Notes under the pieces: model-generated
Databases searched by the model: none
What the model was told of the DNA's origin: nothing
Seen by the model: the letters and a program-made list of their open reading frames with translations, nothing else
Shown here: positions 58,665-64,000 of the stretch, one piece after another
Layout: each line of letters starts with the position of its first letter
Numbering within the stretch: the stretch's first letter is position 1
Assembly (NCBI RefSeq): GCF_029667115.1
Contig: NZ_JARUIU010000005.1
Location: 62,001 to 126,000 of the forward strand
DNA: 64,000 bases
Direction: 5' to 3'
DNA from: Jeotgalibacillus sp. ET6
GTDB taxonomy: Bacteria; Bacillota; Bacilli; Bacillales; Jeotgalibacillaceae
Made by a program: the position numbers and the translations under genes

Positions 58665-60932
58665 ATGACAACAATTGAAGCGAGGAATTATCACGATTTA
58701 CACAATTGGCAGACCGGGCAGCTTGTTGAGTATTTCAACAGTAAGGTAAAGGAATTTTCTTCTCTCAATCCTGAGCTCGCTGCAGCGAAAATCAGACAGC
58801 AGCTTGAGAGCAAGCCTGGTTATTCTCTTCATCAGGCGACAGGATTGATGATTCTTGCTGCTCTTGATCGAATTTCCATTGAAGAGCCCGACTGGACCTA
58901 TGTAGCAGCCCGCCTTTATCTGGACCGCCTATATGATCAGGCTGCTAAGTCAAGAGGGTATGCATCTTGGAAGCTTTATGGCTCATTTAATGACCTGGTT
59001 ACTTCATTAACAGACAAAGGACTTTACTCTGCTCAGCTTTCACACGCATACAGCCGGGAGGAAATAAAGGAAATTGGTTCTTTTATTAAGCCGTCTAAAG
59101 ATCTTTTATTTACATATATCGGCCTCGTCACGCTGTCGGACAGGTACTTAACAAAATCACGCAATAAGGAGGTATTCGAGCTTCCCCAGGAACGGTTCTT
59201 GATTATTGCCATGTCCCTAATGAAAGACGAGCCGAAAGAAAAACGGTTAGCACTGATTAAAGAAGCCTACTGGGCGTTATCCAACTTATATATGACGGTT
59301 GCCACTCCTACTTTATCAAATGCAGGTAAGAGCTATGGCCAGCTCTCGAGCTGCTTTATCGATACGGTTGAAGACGATCTGCGCAGCATTTACGATTCCA
59401 ACACTGATGTGGCGACTCTCAGTAAAAACGGAGGCGGGCTCGGGGTATATCTTGGAAAAATACGATCCCGGGGAAGCGATATAAAAAGGTTTAAAGGAAC
59501 TTCTTCCGGCGTAATCCCCTGGATGAAGCAATTGAATAACACAGCAGTCAGCGTGGATCAGCTCGGGCAGCGAAAAGGAGCGGTTGCGGTTTACCTTGAT
59601 GTGTGGCATAAAGATATCTTTTCGTTTCTGGATGTGCGATTAAACAACGGAGATGAGCGTTTGCGTACGCATGATTTATTTACAGGCGTCTGCATTCCGG
59701 ATTTATTCATGGAGGCTGTGGAGAACCGGGAAGACTGGCATCTTTTTGATCCGCATGAGGTAAAGAGTGTGATGGGCTTTTCGCTTGAAGACTTCTGGGA
59801 TGAGCAAAAAGGATCTGGAAGCTTCCGGGAGAGGTACAAACAGTGTACAGAAAACCCTATTTTATCCCGTCGGACAGTACCGGCAATTGATATTATGAAA
59901 TCCATTATGATCTCACAGCTTGAGACCGGAACCCCTTATATGTTTTACCGGGATACGGTTAACCGCATGAACCCCAACCCGCACGAAGGAATGATCTATT
60001 GCAGTAATCTATGTACAGAAATCATGCAAAATATGAGCGCAACAACCGTTACAGAAGAGTTTGTAAAAGACGGATCGATTATCACTGTAAAAAAACCGGG
60101 TGATTTTGTCGTATGTAACTTATCGTCTGTTTCACTTGCCCGTGCAGTGTTAGGAGATGTTCTGGAGCGTTTGATTCCGATTCAGGTTCGCATGCTTGAT
60201 AACGTCATTGATCAAAATACACTGCCCGTTCCACAAGCCTTACTGACTAATCAGAAATACCGGAGCATTGGACTTGGCACCTTTGGCTGGCATCATCTCT
60301 TGGCGCGCAAAGGCATTCGCTGGGAAAGCGAAGAAGCAGTCAAGTACTGCGAGGAGCTGTATGAAGACATCGCCTATTTAACCGTTAAGGCAAGTATGGA
60401 GCTGTCTCAGGAAAAAGGAGCTTATCCGATTTTCAAAGGTTCAGATTGGCAGACAGGTGAGTACTTTGATAAGCGGGAATACACAGGTGAGCGCTGGATG
60501 AACCTTAAAAACAGGATAAAAGAATCCGGTGTCCGAAATGCTTACATGATGGCTGTGGCCCCTAACTCGTCCACCTCTATCATAGCAGGCTCCACAGCAA
60601 GTATTGATCCTATTTTCAGAAAGCAGTACTCCGAAGAGAAAAAAGACTACCGCATTCCTGTAACAGCACCGGATCTTGGACCGGACACCACCTGGTACTA
60701 TCAATCTGTTTATTTGATTGACCAGCACTGGAGCATTCGCCAGAACGCAAAGCGCCAGCGCCATATTGACCAGGCCGTGTCGTTTAACTTGTATGTCCGA
60801 AATGACATCAAAGCCAAAGAACTGCTGGACCTGCATCTGCACGCATTTAACGCCGGCTTAAAGACCACATATTATGTCCGCTCCACTTCAGACACGGATT
60901 CAATTGAAGAATGTGAAAGCTGCTCAAGCTAA
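58665..60932 (+). CDS. nrdA: Class I ribonucleoside-diphosphate reductase, large subunit
   Basis: Catalytic subunit of class I ribonucleotide reductase, 755 aa from ATG 58665 (CGGAGG 8 nt upstream; the longer frame from 58581 runs through the terminator). The 10-stranded barrel carries the active-site cysteines: SSCFIDT at about 228 and NLCTEIM at about 449. The C-terminal shuttle pair is CESC (Cys750, Cys753). The N-terminus enters the NrdA-N helical domain directly and an ATP-cone is not evident, so overall activity control by dATP may be missing. It lies 13 nt from nrdB in one operon. Confidence 0.92.
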   Translation: MTTIEARNYHDLHNWQTGQLVEYFNSKVKEFSSLNPELAAAKIRQQLESKPGYSLHQATGLMILAALDRISIEEPDWTYVAARLYLDRLYDQAAKSRGYASWKLYGSFNDLVTSLTDKGLYSAQLSHAYSREEIKEIGSFIKPSKDLLFTYIGLVTLSDRYLTKSRNKEVFELPQERFLIIAMSLMKDEPKEKRLALIKEAYWALSNLYMTVATPTLSNAGKSYGQLSSCFIDTVEDDLRSIYDSNTDVATLSKNGGGLGVYLGKIRSRGSDIKRFKGTSSGVIPWMKQLNNTAVSVDQLGQRKGAVAVYLDVWHKDIFSFLDVRLNNGDERLRTHDLFTGVCIPDLFMEAVENREDWHLFDPHEVKSVMGFSLEDFWDEQKGSGSFRERYKQCTENPILSRRTVPAIDIMKSIMISQLETGTPYMFYRDTVNRMNPNPHEGMIYCSNLCTEIMQNMSATTVTEEFVKDGSIITVKKPGDFVVCNLSSVSLARAVLGDVLERLIPIQVRMLDNVIDQNTLPVPQALLTNQKYRSIGLGTFGWHHLLARKGIRWESEEAVKYCEELYEDIAYLTVKASMELSQEKGAYPIFKGSDWQTGEYFDKREYTGERWMNLKNRIKESGVRNAYMMAVAPNSSTSIIAGSTASIDPIFRKQYSEEKKDYRIPVTAPDLGPDTTWYYQSVYLIDQHWSIRQNAKRQRHIDQAVSFNLYVRNDIKAKELLDLHLHAFNAGLKTTYYVRSTSDTDSIEECESCSS

Positions 60933-60945
60933 GGAGGAATAGTGT

Positions 60946-61989
60946 ATGACAGTACTACAAAAAAGACTGTTAACGGATTCGGATGCACCTAACCGTTCTA
61001 CGGGTTTAATCAACGGTAAAAGTTCAAACATTTTAAATTGGGATGACGTCCGCTATTCTTGGGCTTACCCTAAATATAAAACAATGCTTTCTAATTTCTG
61101 GACACCCTTTGAAATCAATATGGGAAACGACATCAAACAGTTTCCAGGGCTTTCTGAAGCAGAACAGAACGCCTTTTTAAAGATTATTGGACTGCTTGCC
61201 CTGCTTGACAGCATTCAATCGGATTATGCAGGAAAAGTGGCTGATTACCTGACAGACTCCTCTCTGAATGCCTTGATGATCATGCTTGCGCAGCAGGAAG
61301 TGATTCACAACCACTCCTATTCATATGTTCTTTCGAGCCTTGTTTCGCAGCAGCAGCAAAATGAAGTATTTGATTACTGGAGAACAGAGACAACCCTGCA
61401 GGAACGAAATGACTTTGTCACGAACGGCTATAAAGCCTTTGCCCAAGAACCAACCGTCCGTCATTTTGCACAATCCATCGTGTACGATGTTATTTTAGAA
61501 GGACTGTTCTTTTACTCGGGATTTGCTTTTTTCTACAATCTTGCTCGAAATCAAAAAATGGTTTCAACTTCAACCATGATTAACTACATTAACCGGGACG
61601 AACAGATTCACGTAGGACTCTTTGAAAAAATCTATAAAGAGCTGCTTCATGAGCATCCTGAAATTAATACGGACGCTCACCATGACTTCGTTATCAGCAC
61701 ATTTCGAAAAGGAGCAGAACTAGAAATTGCATGGGGCAGGGAAGTAATCGGAAATCAATTTGACGGCATTACCATGTCTGAGCTTGAGCAGTATATTCAG
61801 TACATGGCAAACAAGCGCTGCAACCAGCTTGGACACGGCCGCGACGTTTTTCCGGACGCCCCCGTAAAAAACCCGCTTCGCTGGATCATTGCTTATCAGG
61901 AAGTCGATCAGGGCAAAACGGATTTCTTTGAACAAAAGTCCAGACAATATACCAAAACCTCTGATGCGAACGGATTTGATGATTTATAG
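60946..61989 (+). CDS. nrdB: Class I ribonucleoside-diphosphate reductase, small subunit
   Basis: Di-metal radical subunit, 347 aa. The ligands are visible as Asp88, Glu118 and His121 (AQQEVIHNHSY), Glu153, Glu185, Glu219 and His222 (NRDEQIH). The radical tyrosine is Tyr125, four residues after His121, so this is the tyrosyl-radical kind. AAGGAGG precedes the ATG. It pairs with nrdA. No nrdI or thioredoxin-like nrdH gene is next to it, which leans towards an iron (class Ia-like) cofactor, though this is inference. Confidence 0.92.
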   Translation: MTVLQKRLLTDSDAPNRSTGLINGKSSNILNWDDVRYSWAYPKYKTMLSNFWTPFEINMGNDIKQFPGLSEAEQNAFLKIIGLLALLDSIQSDYAGKVADYLTDSSLNALMIMLAQQEVIHNHSYSYVLSSLVSQQQQNEVFDYWRTETTLQERNDFVTNGYKAFAQEPTVRHFAQSIVYDVILEGLFFYSGFAFFYNLARNQKMVSTSTMINYINRDEQIHVGLFEKIYKELLHEHPEINTDAHHDFVISTFRKGAELEIAWGREVIGNQFDGITMSELEQYIQYMANKRCNQLGHGRDVFPDAPVKNPLRWIIAYQEVDQGKTDFFEQKSRQYTKTSDANGFDDL

Positions 61990-62216
61990 AGGATATAAAT
62001 GAGGGTGGAACATAAATAGAAATTGTCAGACAATAGAGGCAATATAGGTCATTCATATGAGGTAAACGAAGCGGAAGGTAGCGACTCCCTGCCGGAGATG
62101 ACGGCAAGCTGAGACTTTACAGGCATGGCCCTGAAAAGGCTAAGTGCCGCCCTGCGGAAAACGTCCGCCTGAAGCGCAGTGAACCGCTGAATGAGCCTGA
62201 GACATTTGTCTCAGGC
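61990..62216. other. Region with dispersed repeat after nrdB
   Basis: After the nrdB stop the region contains repeat family A (about 62050-62190, inverted relative to 22055-22190) and then the operon terminator. No gene is seen. Confidence 0.65.
62050..62190 (-). repeat. Dispersed intergenic repeat, family A, inverted copy
   Basis: Its reverse complement aligns with 22055-22190, sharing GCGCTTCAGG.GGACG, AAGTCTCAGCTTGCCG, and GAGTCGC blocks. Like the other copies it is next to a TGAGACA-type terminator. Confidence 0.7.
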
Positions 62217-62225
62217 TCATTTTTT
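62190..62225 (+). terminator. Terminator of nrdAB (TGAGACA family)
   Basis: ATGAGCCTGAGACA and TGTCTCAGGCTCAT form a perfect 14-bp stem with a 2-nt loop followed by T6. It overlaps the end of the convergent DUF4083 gene. Confidence 0.92.
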
Positions 62226-62393
62226 ATTTCGTCTTTCCTCCATCAGCATTTTTTCAATTCGGTCAAGCTGGTCATTTTGTCTGGTTCTTCTTCTCCTTGA
62301 TTCTCTTAGAAAGGATACAAAAAAGAACAAAGTTCCTCCAAAGAAAATCAGCATAAGGATTTGAAAAATAATGTCTCCTCCGTTAATACTCAT
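62217..62393 (-). CDS. DUF4083-like small membrane protein
   Basis: Protein of 58 aa: N-terminal MSINGGDIIFQ, one membrane helix (ILMLIFFGGTLFFFVSFL), then a basic cluster RRRRT and a helical tail QLDRIEKMLMEERRNKK. This layout fits DUF4083. AAAGGAG..AAGG precedes the ATG at 62393. Function unknown. Its stop lies inside the nrdAB terminator. Confidence 0.7.
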   Translation of the reverse strand: MSINGGDIIFQILMLIFFGGTLFFFVSFLRESRRRRTRQNDQLDRIEKMLMEERRNKK

Positions 62394-62420
62394 TAACCTT
62401 CCTCTCCTTTAGCTAATAAG

Positions 62421-62455
62421 AATGAAAGCAGAGAGATTCCCTCTCTGCTTCAGCT
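62421..62455 (-). terminator. Terminator of the DUF1002 gene
   Basis: AAGCAGAGAG and CTCTCTGCTT with a 5-nt loop, just after the stop at 62458; on the minus strand TTCATTCTT follows. Confidence 0.8.
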
Positions 62456-62457
62456 TG

Positions 62458-63393
62458 TTAATTTGTGGATTCATCTTCCGTGCTGCTGCCAAAAATTCCG
62501 GAAATCGCATCTACAATTCCCTGGAAAAAATCTTTGACGCCCTGCCAGAACCCTTCATCGTTTACTACTTCACCAAGTTTTTCCTGTATGGTATCAGAAA
62601 GCTTGCCGAGCTGTTCAGAAACATTATCAAAATTAATATTCAGGTTTCTCATTTGTTCAAATAAATCCGTTAACCGCTGGCGGTCTTCTTCACTTAAGTT
62701 AATATTTAAATTGGCGAGCTGTTCTTCAACGATTGCCTCTACCTCTTCCCGGGTTGCAGGGTTCTGGTCGGCAATAGCCTGTTTGATGTCAGCCAGAAGC
62801 TCACTTACTTTTTCTTCTTCAATTCCTTCTTCATTCGCAAGATCTGTCGCCAGATTCAATTCATCATTGGCCACTTCCAGCCGTTCCGTATCAAGCTCTT
62901 CTCCACTTACTTCATATGCTTTATAAATTCCTGTCAAAGCGGAGTGCCCACTTACCTTTACAGGTGAAGCGACTTCTACTGTTGCATTTTCTATTCCTGC
63001 TGTTAATAGAGCATTGGCATACATGGTGTCGGTTACCTGTGTAATATTCTCAGGATTGACCCGTTCAATCACAAGTCCTTCTCCCTCTTCTTCCCGTGTA
63101 ATTTTCGCAGAAGAATACATGCGTGCATTGCGGTCTTCTCCGTCAATATAGCGAACTAAATCTTCCCCTGTCACGACTACTTCTTCTACCATTTCAGGAT
63201 CCGTTACTCCGAGCATTTTTCTTACTTCTTCCTTTTGAGTATCAGACAGAGTTCCCCCAAGAACCAGAATAGGCAATCCGAATTTTTCATTTATCCCTTC
63301 ATCCCCGTTTCCGTCAGATGCAGATGCGCCGCCAAGGCCGACCTGCAGCGATAAGATCAAGGCAATACTTAAACCGGTCAAGCGTTTTAACAT
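62458..63393 (-). CDS. Exported DUF1002 protein, YpuA-like
   Basis: Secreted or cell-wall-associated protein of 311 aa. A signal peptide covers about residues 1-26 (ending GGASA). The DUF1002 domain follows with ITQVTDTMYANALLTAGIENATVEVASPVKVSGHSALTGIYKAYE (about 113-157). The C-terminal part is helical, with coiled-coil character at about 190-275, and an acidic end. AAAAGGAG precedes the ATG. Function unknown in Bacillus YpuA; its expression is linked to envelope conditions there. Confidence 0.85.
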   Translation of the reverse strand: MLKRLTGLSIALILSLQVGLGGASASDGNGDEGINEKFGLPILVLGGTLSDTQKEEVRKMLGVTDPEMVEEVVVTGEDLVRYIDGEDRNARMYSSAKITREEEGEGLVIERVNPENITQVTDTMYANALLTAGIENATVEVASPVKVSGHSALTGIYKAYEVSGEELDTERLEVANDELNLATDLANEEGIEEEKVSELLADIKQAIADQNPATREEVEAIVEEQLANLNINLSEEDRQRLTDLFEQMRNLNINFDNVSEQLGKLSDTIQEKLGEVVNDEGFWQGVKDFFQGIVDAISGIFGSSTEDESTN

Positions 63394-63600
63394 GATATGT
63401 GCTCCTTTTCTAATAAACTCTTTTTATATTGCGTCCAAGCAGAACTTTTTTGTTCTCCATGTATAAGACGGTTCTTTCGTTCAAAAAGTTTCAATTAGTT
63501 CACATTAATTTATCCGGTTGATCGTAAATTCATATTTTTTAGATTAATAGAAGAATCTCCTATATGATATACATACATACTAAATTGATGGAGGGATACA

Positions 63601-64000
63601 ATGAAAATATTAATGGCAGGTGCAGGAGCAATCGGAGGATATTTTGGCGCCAGACTGGCTGAAAAAGGAGAAGATATCACGTTTTTAGTTCGGGACAACC
63701 GAAAGCAGCAATTAATGAAAACAGGCTTAAATGTGGAAAGTGTTCACGGAGATGTAAGCCTGACCCCCACTCTGCTGACTGCAGGAGAAAAAAGCGGTCC
63801 ATATGATGTGATTATCATTTCAACAAAGTCTTATCAACTTGAGGGCGTCATGGAAGATCTTAAGCCTTATGCTGATGGAAAGACTATGATTCTTCCTCTT
63901 TTAAACGGCATCGCGCATATTGATAAGCTTGTTCAGGTGTTTGGGGAAGAGGCTGTGATCGGCGGATTATGCTTTATCGAAACCACATTAAATTCGGAAG
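63601..64000 (+). CDS. Ketopantoate reductase (ApbA/PanE family), 3'-truncated by window edge
   Basis: N-terminal 133 residues of a 2-dehydropantoate 2-reductase-family enzyme, which makes pantoate with NADPH in coenzyme A synthesis. The Rossmann motif GAGAIGGYFGARLAEKG is at residues 7-23, IISTKSYQ at about 76-83, and PLLNGIAHID at about 99-108 (the Asn of LLNG is a conserved catalytic residue). GGAGG precedes the ATG. The C-terminal part with the catalytic Lys lies beyond the window, and PanE cannot be told from other family members here. Confidence 0.85.
   Translation, partial: MKILMAGAGAIGGYFGARLAEKGEDITFLVRDNRKQQLMKTGLNVESVHGDVSLTPTLLTAGEKSGPYDVIIISTKSYQLEGVMEDLKPYADGKTMILPLLNGIAHIDKLVQVFGEEAVIGGLCFIETTLNSE

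Noticed and set aside
62465-62926. Plus-strand ORF opposite the DUF1002 gene
   Set aside because: Serine-rich antisense product of a Glu-rich coding region, without start signals.

Overview
The window is a low-GC Gram-positive chromosome segment, most likely from an aerobic member of the Bacillaceae. The evidence is the gene set (App-type peptide transporter, BCCT osmolyte transporter, YndJ, YpuA/DUF1002, a CadC/CadA pair, CrtP-like C30 carotenoid oxidase, MscL), strong AGGAGG ribosome sites, TTG/GTG starts and dense Rho-independent terminators. Species is not determinable from this alone; the carotenoid and osmolyte genes would fit a pigmented, salt-tolerant genus. No rRNA, tRNA, prophage, insertion sequence or CRISPR array was seen.

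Layout: 1-5.3 kb, end of an MFS transporter, pyroglutamyl peptidase, two tandem-duplicated acidic lipoproteins, an SDR reductase, a sugar acetyltransferase, and a YidC insertase behind a MifM-like regulatory leader. 5.3-16.4 kb, lipid kinase, DUF368 (PopT-type) transporter, two FMN oxidoreductases, type I pullulanase and many small membrane proteins. 16.5-20.5 kb, a Fur-controlled ferric-siderophore uptake locus with its FhuF-like reductase. 20.5-26.1 kb, HAD hydrolase, TcyABC-like cystine transporter and a CstB-like persulfide dioxygenase-rhodanese. 26.1-32.5 kb, a LacI-controlled glycogen-debranching/oligosaccharide ABC operon. 32.6-36 kb, a translationally coupled DoxX/DUF4166/YndJ trio followed by a pair of palindromic repeats. 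36.8-38.3 kb, a second-type RsgA GTPase behind a leader-peptide attenuator. 38.3-47 kb, BCCT transporter, carotenoid oxidase plus methyltransferase, CstA transporter and a LytS/LytT two-component system. 47-49.4 kb, CHY zinc-finger protein, hydrolase, MscL and a 128-bp tandem repeat. 49.4-55 kb, appDFABC-like peptide operon. 55.6-58.1 kb, cadA/cadC. 58.2-62 kb, class I ribonucleotide reductase nrdAB behind NrdR boxes and a cobalamin riboswitch. 62-64 kb, a dispersed repeat, DUF4083 and DUF1002 proteins, and the start of a ketopantoate reductase.

The main interest is regulatory RNA. Three genes have long leaders that can be read directly: (i) yidC lies behind a 99-codon leader whose last codons form one arm of a hairpin hiding the yidC ribosome site, the logic known for MifM; (ii) rsgA lies behind a consensus promoter, a 24-codon leader ORF, a 16-bp antiterminator and a terminator; (iii) nrdAB combines a consensus promoter, two NrdR boxes 31 bp apart, and a cobalamin aptamer feeding a terminator/antiterminator. 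Carbon, metal, sulfur and amino-acid control sites (cre, Fur, CadC, CsoR/CstR-type, CodY, LacI operators) are also visible. Several dispersed repeat families sit between genes.
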